Part shown: positions 43,383 to 51,200 of the stretch, piece by piece
How positions within the stretch are numbered: the stretch's first letter is position 1
Layout: each line of letters opens with the position of its first letter
NCBI GenBank assembly: GCA_947624555.1
Contig: CANQKW010000004.1
Location: forward strand, 62,001 to 126,000
Length of the DNA: 64,000 bases
Source of the DNA: an uncultured Clostridia bacterium
GTDB taxonomy: Bacteria > Bacillota > Clostridia > Oscillospirales > Ruminococcaceae
Direction of reading: 5' to 3'
Notes under the pieces: model-generated
Seen by the model: the letters and a program-made list of their open reading frames with translations, nothing else
What the model was told of the DNA's origin: nothing
Databases searched by the model: none
Made by a program: the position numbers and the translations under genes

Positions 43383-44207
43383 TCAGTAAATATTCATTCC
43401 GCTGAAAATCTCTATCATTTCACGGCGCAGGTCGTTGGTTATCTGAAGGCGCTCCTGCGGGTGGATCTCGTAAACGTCCGTATTGAAAAGATAATTCTGA
43501 AGTTCGATTTCTTTTATGAGCATTTTTGTGTGAAAAATGTTGGACTGATATACGTTTACGTCCATAGCGTCATATTTTGTGAGAGTTTCGGGGTTTATAA
43601 AATCCTGAATTGACGTGACGTGACTGTCCATAAAGAATTTTTTGCCCGAAACGTCACGTGTAAAGCCTCTTACACGGTAATCTATAATGATAATATCCGA
43701 GTCAAACGAGCAGATAAGGTAATCCAGCGCATTAAGCGGAGAAATTTCTCCGCAGGTAGCCACATCTATGTCGACACGGAACGTTGAAATCGCTTTGTCG
43801 GGGTGATATTCGGGAAAGGTGTGCACTGTGATATGACTTTTGTCAAGGTGAGCGTGGACAGTTTCCCCGTTGATGTTTGAAAATACGCCTCGGTTGCAGC
43901 TTTCGTCGATATGCGAGGGGTCAATGCTGCCTTCGGCAAACAAAACGTTTACCGACGCACCCTGCGGCTCGTAATCCTGCTTTGATATATTAAGCACGGT
44001 AGCGCCGATCTTATCGGTAACATCGCACAGTATTTTCGTAAGACGCTCGGAATTATACTGTTCATCAATGTAAGCGATATAATCGTGCTGTTCTCTCTCG
44101 CTTTTTGCATAGCAAATATCGTAAATATTAAAGCTAAGTGTTTTGGTGAGATTATTGAACCCATACAACGTCAGCTTTTTATCCAACTTTAATATCAGCC
44201 CTTTCAT
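43383..44207 (-). CDS. speD: S-adenosylmethionine decarboxylase proenzyme, E. coli-type
   Basis: A 274-residue proenzyme closely like E. coli SpeD over its full length ([36 protein letters not shown]). Self-cleavage at [11 protein letters not shown], between Lys123 and Ser124, would create the pyruvoyl group that decarboxylates S-adenosylmethionine to the aminopropyl donor. It is the large one-piece type, unlike the short type of Bacillus. The annotated ATG at 44207 has a weak ribosome binding site; a TTG at 44186, with AAAGGG before it, gives an N-terminus that aligns better with E. coli SpeD. First gene of the operon. Confidence 0.95.
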   Translation of the reverse strand: MKGLILKLDKKLTLYGFNNLTKTLSFNIYDICYAKSEREQHDYIAYIDEQYNSERLTKILCDVTDKIGATVLNISKQDYEPQGASVNVLFAEGSIDPSHIDESCNRGVFSNINGETVHAHLDKSHITVHTFPEYHPDKAISTFRVDIDVATCGEISPLNALDYLICSFDSDIIIIDYRVRGFTRDVSGKKFFMDSHVTSIQDFINPETLTKYDAMDVNVYQSNIFHTKMLIKEIELQNYLFNTDVYEIHPQERLQITNDLRREMIEIFSGMNIY

Positions 44208-44246
44208 TTTAAATTGCGCAGATTTTCTGTTTATACAGTTACAGTC

Positions 44247-44275
44247 ATTATAACATATATGTGTCTAAATTTCAA
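44247..44275 (-). promoter_or_regulatory. promoter of the polyamine operon
   Basis: Minus strand: TTGAAA (44275-44270), 17-base spacer ending in TGT, TATAAT (44252-44247). Extended -10; 40 bases upstream of speD. Confidence 0.82.
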
Positions 44276-44318
44276 TAATATTTTAAAATTTTTACATAAA
44301 TAAATTTTTCGAGCGTGG

Positions 44319-44347
44319 TTGACAAAATGTCCGAATTATGATATAAT
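44319..44347 (+). promoter_or_regulatory. promoter of the PHP-malic enzyme-metF operon
   Basis: Perfect consensus TTGACA (44319-44324), 17-base spacer, TATAAT (44342-44347) with TGA extension. Divergent from the polyamine promoter. Confidence 0.85.
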
Positions 44348-44418
44348 TATATTGGTATATTTTGTGAAAATCAACTGTACATTAGTCCTAAGAACTGCTA
44401 TTTGAATTGGAGGAACCT

Positions 44419-45282
44419 ATGAAGGCTGACCTGCATTGTCACACTACAATTTCCGACGGCTCGCTGGGCATATCCGATGTAATAATGCAAGCTGAAAGAG
44501 ACGGAGTCGACTGCCTCGCCATAACCGACCACGACAGTCTGGCATCGCTGTCACGCTCTTCTGTTCTGGGAGTGCGTCACAATGTGAAAATTATCCCTGC
44601 TGCGGAGTTTTCCGCATTTGACAGCTCCCGAAAGAAAAAAGTGCATATTTTGTGCTACTGCCCCAAAAAACCCGACCGCCTTGAGGGTCTTTGCCTGAGG
44701 ACCAGCGAGGGGAGAATGAAACTCGGAAAAAGCCTTGCTATGAAGGTCCTTGAAAAGTATCCTATCTCGCTTGAAAGCATTTTGAGATATTCGGCAGGCA
44801 GCAAGGCGATATATAAGTGTCACATAATGCACGCACTTATGGACTACGGATATACGACAGAGCTTTACGGGGACGTTTACGACGAGATTTTTGACTCAAA
44901 AGAGGGTCTTTGTGCGGAGCAGGTTTGTTCGGAGGCTGATTTTTACCCCGATGTGAAATTTGTGCTTACGCTTATCAAAGCGTCGGGCGGAATACCCGTT
45001 CTGGCTCATCCGAAGGTTTTTGAGAGCCTTGATTTGCTTGAAGAGCTTGCAAAAGAAGGACTTATAGACGGTGCGGAGGTTTATCATTCAAGCGCCGACG
45101 AGAAATACCGCCGAGATGTTGCGGAAATTTGCGGGAAATACGGTCTTATTCAGACAGGCGGTTCGGATTTTCACGGATTTTACAATCACTATCCCATACA
45201 AATCGGCTCTTTGACGACCGAAGAAGAACAGCTTGAAAAAATTTTAAAATCATTCCCTTTGGGAAGTATAAAGAAGGAATAA
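44419..45282 (+). CDS. PHP-domain phosphoesterase
   Basis: A 287-residue PHP-fold protein: MKADLHCHTTISDGSLG gives the HxH motif, DCLAITDHDSLAS the second metal motif, IIPAAEFSA the Glu ligand, PVLAHPKVF and QTGGSDFHGFY the later His/Asp ligands. Relatives are nucleoside-3',5'-bisphosphate or oligonucleotide phosphatases (YciV/RNase AM-like). The ATG at 44419 has GGAGGA before it; a TTG at 44407 would lie within that site. It is followed after 2 bases by malic enzyme. Confidence 0.9.
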   Translation: MKADLHCHTTISDGSLGISDVIMQAERDGVDCLAITDHDSLASLSRSSVLGVRHNVKIIPAAEFSAFDSSRKKKVHILCYCPKKPDRLEGLCLRTSEGRMKLGKSLAMKVLEKYPISLESILRYSAGSKAIYKCHIMHALMDYGYTTELYGDVYDEIFDSKEGLCAEQVCSEADFYPDVKFVLTLIKASGGIPVLAHPKVFESLDLLEELAKEGLIDGAEVYHSSADEKYRRDVAEICGKYGLIQTGGSDFHGFYNHYPIQIGSLTTEEEQLEKILKSFPLGSIKKE

Positions 45283-45284
45283 AA

Positions 45285-46445
45285 ATGGATATTAAAGAAA
45301 AAGCCCTTAAAATGCACGAGGAATGGCAGGGAAAAATCGAGGTGATTTCCCGTGCTCCCATTAAGACCCGTGAGGATCTGTCAACGGCATATACGCCGGG
45401 AGTAGCACAGCCGTGTCTGGAAATCGCAGAAAACCCCGAACTCGCCTACAAATACACTCGAAAAGGAAACCTTGTCGCTGTGATCACAGACGGAACGGCT
45501 GTACTCGGTCTGGGCGATATAGGCGGTCTTGCGGGAATGCCCGTTATGGAGGGAAAATGCTGCCTGTTCAAAGAATTTGGCGGTGTTGACGCATTCCCTC
45601 TTTGCGTGAAATCAAAAGACCCCGATGAGATAGTACGCACTATTGAGCTTATTTCGGACAGTTTTGGCGGTATAAATCTTGAGGATATTTCCGCTCCGCG
45701 CTGTTTTGAGATAGAGGCTAAGCTCAAGGAAAAGCTGGATATTCCCGTGTTTCACGATGACCAGCACGGCACGGCGATCGTTGTCGGTGCGGCTCTTATG
45801 AATGCGGTAAAACTTGCAGGAAAAAAGCTCGAAGAGATAACCGTTGTTATCAACGGCGCAGGCTCGGCAGGAATTGCCATAGGCAAATTTTTGCTTAGTC
45901 TTGGCGTGGGAAATCTCATTATGGTTGATTTGTGCGGTATCATAAACCGTGATGATGCCTATGAAAATCCTGCTCACGCAGAGATTTCCGCAGTTTCAAA
46001 CAAAAATAATATCAAGGGAACGCTTGCGGACGCTATGAAAGGCGCAGACGCTTTTGTCGGAGTTTCAAAGCCTAATCTCGTGACTCCCGAAATGGTAAAG
46101 TCTATGGCGGAAAAGCCGATTTTGTTCCCTATGGCTAATCCCAATCCCGAAATCACATATGAGCTTGCAAAGGAAAGCGGCGCATATATCGTAGGCACGG
46201 GACGTTCGGATTATCCCAATCAGATAAACAATGTGCTGGTATTTCCCGGTGTATTCAAAGGAGCGCTTTCGGTTCGTGCAAAGGCAATAACCGAAGAAAT
46301 GAAACTTGCGGCGGCAAAGGCTATCGCAGCTCATATCCCCGAAAACGAGCTTACTGTCGATAATATCATTCCCAGCGCACTTGACAGAACGGTTGCGGAT
46401 TCCGTTGCAAAAGCGGTTGCAGATTGTTGGAAGGAGAAAAATTAA
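45285..46445 (+). CDS. malic enzyme (malate dehydrogenase, decarboxylating)
   Basis: A 386-residue short bacterial malic enzyme converting malate to pyruvate and CO2 with NAD(P). Recognisable are STAYTPGVAQPCLEI, the catalytic Lys region CCLFKEFGGVDAFPLCVK, VFHDDQHGTAIVV, the Rossmann motif VVINGAGSAGIAIGKFLLSLG and FPMANPNPEITYELA. Cofactor preference is not certain. It lies in a tight operon: 2 bases after the PHP gene, 1 base before the TSCPD gene. Confidence 0.96.
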   Translation: MDIKEKALKMHEEWQGKIEVISRAPIKTREDLSTAYTPGVAQPCLEIAENPELAYKYTRKGNLVAVITDGTAVLGLGDIGGLAGMPVMEGKCCLFKEFGGVDAFPLCVKSKDPDEIVRTIELISDSFGGINLEDISAPRCFEIEAKLKEKLDIPVFHDDQHGTAIVVGAALMNAVKLAGKKLEEITVVINGAGSAGIAIGKFLLSLGVGNLIMVDLCGIINRDDAYENPAHAEISAVSNKNNIKGTLADAMKGADAFVGVSKPNLVTPEMVKSMAEKPILFPMANPNPEITYELAKESGAYIVGTGRSDYPNQINNVLVFPGVFKGALSVRAKAITEEMKLAAAKAIAAHIPENELTVDNIIPSALDRTVADSVAKAVADCWKEKN

Positions 46446-46446
46446 G

Positions 46447-46701
46447 ATGACGTTTGAATATTTGCCAAGGGGAGTTTGCTCCCGTAAAATGATTTTTGAT
46501 ATTGAGGACGGCGTTGTCGCTGATTTGAAGGTAGAAGGCGGCTGCAACGGAAATTTGCAGGGAATTTCTTCTCTTGTAAAGGGACTTCCCGTTGACGAGG
46601 TGATAAGCAGGCTTTCGGGTATACGCTGCGGTTCAAAATCCACCTCGTGTCCTGCGCAGATTGCCGACGCTTTAAGGTCGTTTAAGGAGAAAAATCAATG
46701 A
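46447..46701 (+). CDS. TSCPD domain protein (TIGR03905-like)
   Basis: An 84-residue protein matching the stand-alone TSCPD family: FEYLPRGVCSRKMIFDIEDG, VEGGCNGNLQGISSLVKG and the final GIRCGSKSTSCPAQIADAL. The domain is otherwise found at the end of class II ribonucleotide reductases, where it is thought to bind metal. The Cys residues are conserved here. AAGGAG is 11 bases before the ATG. It overlaps metF by 4 bases (ATGA). Confidence 0.9.
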   Translation: MTFEYLPRGVCSRKMIFDIEDGVVADLKVEGGCNGNLQGISSLVKGLPVDEVISRLSGIRCGSKSTSCPAQIADALRSFKEKNQ

Positions 46702-47564
46702 AAATACCCGAACTTTTCAAGAGTGGAAAAACCGTTTTTTCGTTCGAGATTTTTCCGCCGAAAAAAGATGGTTCGATTGAAACGGTTTATAATACGCTTG
46801 ACGGACTGTCCGATCTGCACCCCGATTTCATCAGCGTGACCTACGGCGCAGGAGGAACTCTTCCGGGAGCGTCTACACGGGAAATTGCGTGTATAATAAA
46901 GGAGAAATATCATACGAACAGTATTGCGCACCTCACCTGCGTAAACTCTTCAAAGGCTGATATTGACCGTACTATCGAGGAATTTAAGGCATCGGGGATT
47001 GAAAATGTTCTTGCTCTTCGAGGCGACATTAACCCCGATATTCCGCCGAAAAAGGACTTTATGCACGCCTCGGATCTGATTTCTTATATGAGAGAGCGTT
47101 CGGATTTGTCATTTTCGGGAGCTTGCTATCCCGAAGGACATATCGAAAGCGAGTCGATTGACAAGGATATTGAAAACCTTAAAATCAAGGTTGACGCAGG
47201 CGCATCTCATTTAATATCACAGCTTTTTTTCGATAACAGCGCTTTTTACAGATTTATTCAAAAGGTAAGAGCCGCAGGAATTACCGTTCCTGTTGAGGCA
47301 GGAATTATGCCCTGCGTAAACGCTAAACAGATACAAAGAATGGTAGGGCTTTGCGGAGCGTCCCTGCCGCAGAAATTCACCAAAATGATTGCACGCTATG
47401 AGAATAATCCTGAGGCTATGAGAAGTGCGGGAATTGCTTATGCGGTAGATCAGATTGTGGATTTGTGCTCAAACGGAGTGGACGGTATTCACCTTTATAC
47501 GATGAATAATCCTGCAATTGCACGCAAAATCGCTGAAAGCGTTTCTTCGGTAATAAGAATATGA
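46698..47564 (+). CDS. metF: methylenetetrahydrofolate reductase
   Basis: A 288-residue TIM-barrel flavoenzyme reducing 5,10-methylenetetrahydrofolate to 5-methyl-THF for methionine synthesis. FSFEIFPPKKDGSIE carries the catalytic Glu, SVTYGAGGT, AHLTCVNSS, LALRGDI and ISQLFFDNSAFY follow, and PVEAGIMPCVNAKQI is typical. It is linked with the gene for the methionine-synthase activation domain, whose start overlaps the metF stop by 4 bases. No S-box or other riboswitch precedes the operon. Confidence 0.96.
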   Translation: MKIPELFKSGKTVFSFEIFPPKKDGSIETVYNTLDGLSDLHPDFISVTYGAGGTLPGASTREIACIIKEKYHTNSIAHLTCVNSSKADIDRTIEEFKASGIENVLALRGDINPDIPPKKDFMHASDLISYMRERSDLSFSGACYPEGHIESESIDKDIENLKIKVDAGASHLISQLFFDNSAFYRFIQKVRAAGITVPVEAGIMPCVNAKQIQRMVGLCGASLPQKFTKMIARYENNPEAMRSAGIAYAVDQIVDLCSNGVDGIHLYTMNNPAIARKIAESVSSVIRI

Positions 47565-48226
47565 GCGAAATTGACCGTTTTGATGCATTGAGATACATGG
47601 GGTGGAAAAATCCCGATGAGCTTGACGAAAGGACAGCTTTACTTATTGAAGAGTGTGAACGGGAGCTGCTCAAAAGCGCAAAACCCCGATATGTTTCACG
47701 GGTTTTCGACGTTTTTCGTGACAGAGAGCGGCTGTTTCTCGGCGAAAACGGCATTGAACTTTTCGGCAGGGATATAGAAAATCATCTTAAAGGCTGCGAA
47801 AAAGCCGCAGTTATTTGCGCTACACTGTCATCGGATACTGACAAATTCCTGAAAAAGCAGGAGATTTCCGACGCTCTTTCGGGACTTATAAGCGACGCTC
47901 TGGCGAGCGCTTATGTGGAAAAGATAAGCGAAAAAGCTCTTTCAGAGCTTGTGTCAAAAATGGACGGTTATAATGCAACGTGGATATTTGCGGCAGGTTA
48001 CGGAGATTTTCCGTTTGAAACTCTCCCCGACTTGCTGAATGTCGTTGACGCAGGGCGAAAAATCGGCTTGTGCTGCCTTTCTTCGGGTATGATGTCGCCT
48101 TGCAAAAGCATCGCAGGAGTGGCAGGCTTGTCCGTGAAACCGCTTGAAAAAGCCAAAAAGACCTGTGCAGGCTGCAAAATGAAAGAAAGCTGCGAGTTCA
48201 GGAAAAATGGTCAGAAATGCAGCTGA
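47561..48226 (+). CDS. stand-alone methionine synthase (MetH) activation-domain protein
   Basis: A 221-residue protein like the vitamin B12-dependent methionine synthase activation domain as found separately in Clostridia. Seen are RYMGWKNPDELDE, CATLSSDTDKFLKK, the AdoMet-binding-like AAGYGDFPFETLPDLLNVVDAGRKIGL and a C-terminal Cys cluster (CAGCKMKESCEFRKNGQKC). In full-length MetH this domain reductively remethylates inactive cob(II)alamin using AdoMet; here it would act on a separate MetH core encoded elsewhere. Overlaps metF by 4 bases. Confidence 0.88.
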   Translation: MSEIDRFDALRYMGWKNPDELDERTALLIEECERELLKSAKPRYVSRVFDVFRDRERLFLGENGIELFGRDIENHLKGCEKAAVICATLSSDTDKFLKKQEISDALSGLISDALASAYVEKISEKALSELVSKMDGYNATWIFAAGYGDFPFETLPDLLNVVDAGRKIGLCCLSSGMMSPCKSIAGVAGLSVKPLEKAKKTCAGCKMKESCEFRKNGQKCS

Positions 48227-48262
48227 ATTATGTATTCTCCTGCAAAAAAAATAAAAATTTTC

Positions 48263-48301
48263 AGCTTTTTGAATTCCCGTGGGATTTTCAAAGAGCTTTT
48301 T
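48263..48301. terminator. terminator at the end of the metF operon
   Basis: An imperfect long hairpin, AGCTTTTTGAATTCCC against GGGATTTTCAAAGAGCT, with a 3-base loop, followed by T7. Confidence 0.72.
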
Positions 48302-48685
48302 TTATTTTTCCGGGTCGGCGTTTACACCGAAAACTCCGCCTGCAGCCCCGAAAGCGACGCATAACGCTGTTTTAACAAAAAGCATTACTCCTTCGGTTTT
48401 CCCGAAAATCAGCGATATTATTATCAGCGGAATTATGAAAAAAACTCCGCAGAGCGCTCCTGTTTTCAGTCCGTTTTTTCCTGCAATTTTTCCTGCCGTT
48501 CTTCCGCAGACAAAGCTGCCTGCACAAACGGCAAGCACTGCTGCTATGCCTGATGCTGTCGCCGCCGTATCTGTTATCGTTATTGCTCCTGCCGCAAGAG
48601 CGGCAAAGACCAGAGATGCTGTGTAGCCTGCCGCCATACCTGCCGCAAACGGAGTTGCCCGTGACTGTCTTTTCTTTTTACGCAT
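48302..48685 (-). CDS. TIGR04086-like small membrane protein
   Basis: A 127-residue protein with four hydrophobic segments rich in Ala and Gly (AAGMAAGYTASLVFAALAAG and similar), matching the TIGR04086 family of Firmicutes membrane proteins of unknown function. The start at 48685 is taken after GGGGTG; in-frame ATGs at 48700 and 48787 are upstream but less well placed. Confidence 0.8.
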   Translation of the reverse strand: MRKKKRQSRATPFAAGMAAGYTASLVFAALAAGAITITDTAATASGIAAVLAVCAGSFVCGRTAGKIAGKNGLKTGALCGVFFIIPLIIISLIFGKTEGVMLFVKTALCVAFGAAGGVFGVNADPEK

Positions 48686-48772
48686 AAAAACACCCCGCAT
48701 AGAAATTATCCCGATCTGTTCGTGTATTTTTGCTCCTTTGCCGTAAAAAAGAGCGGTACAGAACAAATTCAG

Positions 48773-48805
48773 GGCAACGCCGTGCAATTTTTGTGCGGCG
48801 TCGCC
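48773..48805 (-). terminator. hairpin after the D-lactate dehydrogenase gene
   Basis: A GGCAACGCCG/CGGCGTCGCC stem (48773-48782 with 48796-48805) with one G-T pair. The T-tract is weak, so it may also be an mRNA-stabilising hairpin. Confidence 0.5.
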
Positions 48806-48852
48806 TTAGTACATTCTATGCAGGGTTTGTACAAAATACAACTGCCTGTTGG

Positions 48853-49839
48853 TTATTTGTGACGAGCTTTAACTTCGTTTACAAGCTCTTTTCCGCTGAG
48901 GTAATCATCAAGATTTTTAAGCGTCACTTCGGCGATATTTGCAAGCGCCTCTTCCGTAAAAAAAGCCTGATGCGAGGTAATTATGACGTTCGGGCGTGAA
49001 ACGAGCAGCGAAATCACCTCATCGGTCACAATTTTATCGGAATTGTCCTCGAAGAACAGACCGCTTTCTTCTTCGTAAACGTCAAGCGCCGCTCCGCCTA
49101 TCCTTTTTTCGTTGAGCGCATTTAACAAAGCCTCGCTGTCGATAAGCTTTCCCCTCGAAGTGTTTACGACAAGCACATTCTTCTTCATAAGCCGAAGAGC
49201 CGCCTCGTCGATAATATAGCGTGTTTGTTCCGTAAGCGGACAATGCAGGGAAATTATATCGGAATTTCTGAAAAGCTCTTCTTTGGACACATAATCTATA
49301 TTGCTGTTTTCGGAAGGATAGGGGTCGTAAGCTATGATTTTCATACCAAATCCCCGACAGATGTCTATGAATACTTTTCCGATTTTGCCTGTTCCGATAA
49401 TTCCTGCGGTTTTTCCGTGCAGATCAAATCCCATAAGTCCGTTTAAGCTGAAATTAAAGTCACGTGTCCTGATATACGCACGGGGAATTTTTCTGTTAAG
49501 CGCAAGGATAAGTCCCATTGTATGCTCCGCTACAGCATAAGGGGAGTATGCCGGTACACGTAAAACTTTGATTTTCCCTTCAGCTGCACTTAGAGCAACG
49601 TTGTTATATCCCGCACAGCGCATTAAAATGACCTCGACGCCCAGCCTGCACAGCGTTTCAACAGTCTTTTCGTTGATATTGTCATTGACAAAGGCGCAGA
49701 CCGCTTTGCAGCCCTCCGCAAGCTTTGCGTTTTCGGGACGCAGCCTGCCTACATAATACTCTATCTCGTAATTTTTGTTGAACTTGTCAAACCATTCCTT
49801 GTCGTAAGGTTTTGCGTCAAAAAAAGCGATTTTTTCCAT
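48853..49839 (-). CDS. D-lactate dehydrogenase / D-2-hydroxyacid dehydrogenase
   Basis: A 328-residue NAD-dependent enzyme of the D-2-hydroxyacid dehydrogenase family, most like fermentative D-lactate dehydrogenases (LdhA type). MRCAGYNNVAL contains the substrate-binding Arg region, YSPYAVAEHTMGLILALNR is typical, TAGIIGTGKIGKVF is the Rossmann motif, NTSRGKLIDSEAL has the catalytic Arg, and TSHQAFFTEEAL the catalytic His. It would reduce pyruvate to D-lactate and oxidise NADH, alongside AdhE. A GGGGGAA sequence precedes the start. Confidence 0.93.
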   Translation of the reverse strand: MEKIAFFDAKPYDKEWFDKFNKNYEIEYYVGRLRPENAKLAEGCKAVCAFVNDNINEKTVETLCRLGVEVILMRCAGYNNVALSAAEGKIKVLRVPAYSPYAVAEHTMGLILALNRKIPRAYIRTRDFNFSLNGLMGFDLHGKTAGIIGTGKIGKVFIDICRGFGMKIIAYDPYPSENSNIDYVSKEELFRNSDIISLHCPLTEQTRYIIDEAALRLMKKNVLVVNTSRGKLIDSEALLNALNEKRIGGAALDVYEEESGLFFEDNSDKIVTDEVISLLVSRPNVIITSHQAFFTEEALANIAEVTLKNLDDYLSGKELVNEVKARHK

Positions 49840-49920
49840 AGTAATTCCCCCGTAAGATTTTTCGGTAAATATTTTTCGCTTTTTATAACGATTTATACTT
49901 GAATATTTCCTGCTGAAAAA

Positions 49921-49950
49921 ATTCGGGGAAAAGCCTTTGCTTTCCCCCGT
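49921..49950 (-). terminator. terminator after the YegP-like gene
   Basis: An 11-bp stem with one mismatch (49924-49934 with 49939-49949, core CGGGG/CCCCG) and a T6 run on the minus strand. Confidence 0.78.
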
Positions 49951-49965
49951 TTTTATTCGATATGA

Positions 49966-50340
49966 TCACTCAACTTCGATTATCTTTGCGTCAACAACAT
50001 TCTTTTTGATGCTTTCAATGCCGTTTTTGCAGCCTGCCTTAGCCTTATAGCCTTCGCCTGTCGCAATTATTTCACCGTTTCTCGCTTTAAGACGGAAACG
50101 AAATTCGCCTTTCTTATCAGTGTACATCTCAAATTTCGGGTTTTTCTCTTCGGCATAACCCTCAACAGTCTGATCTTCAACAGGAGCGTCAGGTGCATTC
50201 TTGATCACGCTGTTTATGCCGTTCTTGCACGCATCAAGTGTGCTGTAAATCTCACTTGTCGCAATTATCTCGCCGTTGCCTGCCTTCAAATTGAACTTGA
50301 ACCCGTCGTTAGCCGTCTTTTTGATTTCAAACTTGCCCAT
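49966..50340 (-). CDS. YegP-like protein with two DUF1508 repeats
   Basis: A 124-residue protein made of two about 50-residue DUF1508 repeats, each with FxFxLKAxNGEIIATSE-like sequence (FKFNLKAGNGEIIATSEIY and FRFRLKARNGEIIATGEGY) followed by a CKNGIxSIKKN segment. YegP-type proteins are small and of unknown function, common in gut bacteria. Own promoter at 50398-50426. Confidence 0.92.
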   Translation of the reverse strand: MGKFEIKKTANDGFKFNLKAGNGEIIATSEIYSTLDACKNGINSVIKNAPDAPVEDQTVEGYAEEKNPKFEMYTDKKGEFRFRLKARNGEIIATGEGYKAKAGCKNGIESIKKNVVDAKIIEVE

Positions 50341-50397
50341 AATTTTCCGTCCTTTCAGATTTTTTGCCCGAGAAAATTTTCATCAGGCTATGCTCTT

Positions 50398-50426
50398 ATT
50401 TTAACATTATTTGACTTTATTGTCAA
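50398..50426 (-). promoter_or_regulatory. promoter of the YegP-like gene
   Basis: Minus strand: TTGACA (50426-50421), 17-base spacer ending TGT, TAAAAT (50403-50398). Confidence 0.78.
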
Positions 50427-50500
50427 GCATTTTACCGAATTTTAAAAAATTTTCGGCTATTTTTCGGAAATTTTCCAAGGTAAAATTGCCTAAAATCTTC

Positions 50501-50529
50501 TTGACAAATTGTGATATATCTGTTATACT
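50501..50529 (+). promoter_or_regulatory. promoter of tRNA-Leu
   Basis: TTGACA (50501-50506), 17-base spacer ending TGT, TATACT (50524-50529). Confidence 0.82.
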
Positions 50530-50541
50530 GTATAAAGAAGT

Positions 50542-50628
50542 GCTGGTGTGGCGGAACAGGCAGACGCAAGGGACTTAAAATCCCTCGGTGGCAACATCGT
50601 ACCGGTTCAAGTCCGGTCACCAGCACCA
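50542..50628 (+). tRNA. tRNA-Leu (anticodon UAA)
   Basis: An 87-base class II tRNA. Acceptor stem GCTGGTG/CACCAGC, anticodon loop with TAA inside GACTTAAAATC, long variable arm (CTCGGTGGCAACATCG), T arm CCGGTTCAAGTCCGG and an encoded CCA end (ACCA). Confidence 0.96.
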
Positions 50629-50631
50629 CAA

Positions 50632-50980
50632 GGGCAGCGCCCTTGACCTAATTCGCCCCACACATCGCTGTGAGGCGTTTTGTTTTATCCCGATGCCAAA
50701 AATCTTTTTTTGCAAAGGTCAGATATTCGGGCAGCGCCCTTGACCTAATTCGCCCCACACATTGTTGTGAGGCGTTTTGTTTTTTCCCGACGCCAAAAAT
50801 CTTTTTTTGCAAAGGTCAGATATTCGGGCAGCGCCATTGACCTAATTCGCCCCACACATCGCTGTGAGGCGTTTTGTTTTATCCCGACGCCAAAAATCAT
50901 TTTTGCAAAGGTCAGATATTCGGGCAGCGCCCTTGACCTAATTCGCCCCACACATTGTTGTGAGGCGTTTTTTCTCTCAA
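50632..50980 (+). repeat. four tandem ~97-bp repeats, each with a terminator-like hairpin
   Basis: Units begin at 50632, 50729, 50826 and 50922 (97, 97, 96 bp and a truncated last unit). Each starts GGGCAGCGCC, contains TTGACCTAATTCGCCCCACA and a hairpin CGCCCCACA/TGTGAGGCG followed by TTTTGTTTT, and ends with CAAAGGTCAGATATTC. The hairpin loops alternate (CATCGC, CATTGT, CATCGC, CATTGT). They begin 3 bases after the tRNA CCA end. Confidence 0.92.
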
Positions 50981-50997
50981 ATCGGTTAAAATCCAAG

Positions 50998-51046
50998 AGC
51001 CTGTAAACTTTTTGCATTAAGCAAGGCAGTTTACGGGCTTTTTTTG
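50998..51046 (+). terminator. terminator after the tandem repeats
   Basis: AGCCTGTAAACT/AGTTTACGGGCT stem (50998-51009 with 51028-51039, one G-T pair) followed by T7. Confidence 0.82.
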
Positions 51047-51130
51047 CAAAAATCGTCAGTAATGCACCGTGCGGATATAAAAGTTGCAGAAATGATAAAG
51101 CGAAAATTTGTTTGTAACAATAAAAAACTG

Positions 51131-51159
51131 TTGACAAATTATAATTGTTGTTATATAAT
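51131..51159 (+). promoter_or_regulatory. promoter of the TetR-CPBP operon
   Basis: Perfect consensus: TTGACA (51131-51136), 17-base spacer, TATAAT (51154-51159). Confidence 0.85.
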
Positions 51160-51177
51160 GTATGTTATACAACAATT
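51143..51177 (+). promoter_or_regulatory. palindromic operator over the TetR promoter
   Basis: Inverted repeat AATTGTTG (51143-51150) and CAACAATT (51170-51177), with further partial symmetry inward (GTTATA and TATAC). It spans the spacer, the -10 element and the likely transcription start, and is probably the autoregulatory site of the TetR protein encoded next. Confidence 0.6.
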
Positions 51178-51200
51178 ATTTTTATCAAGGAGAAATTTCT

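Noticed and set aside
50632-50980. CRISPR array
   Set aside because: Units are about 97 bp and nearly identical throughout, with no short repeat and unique spacers and no cas genes.
50745-51137. 130-residue minus-strand open frame with repeats containing RALPEYLTFAK
   Set aside because: It is the antisense of the tandem terminator repeats after tRNA-Leu. There is no ribosome binding site, and the repeat structure explains the open frame.
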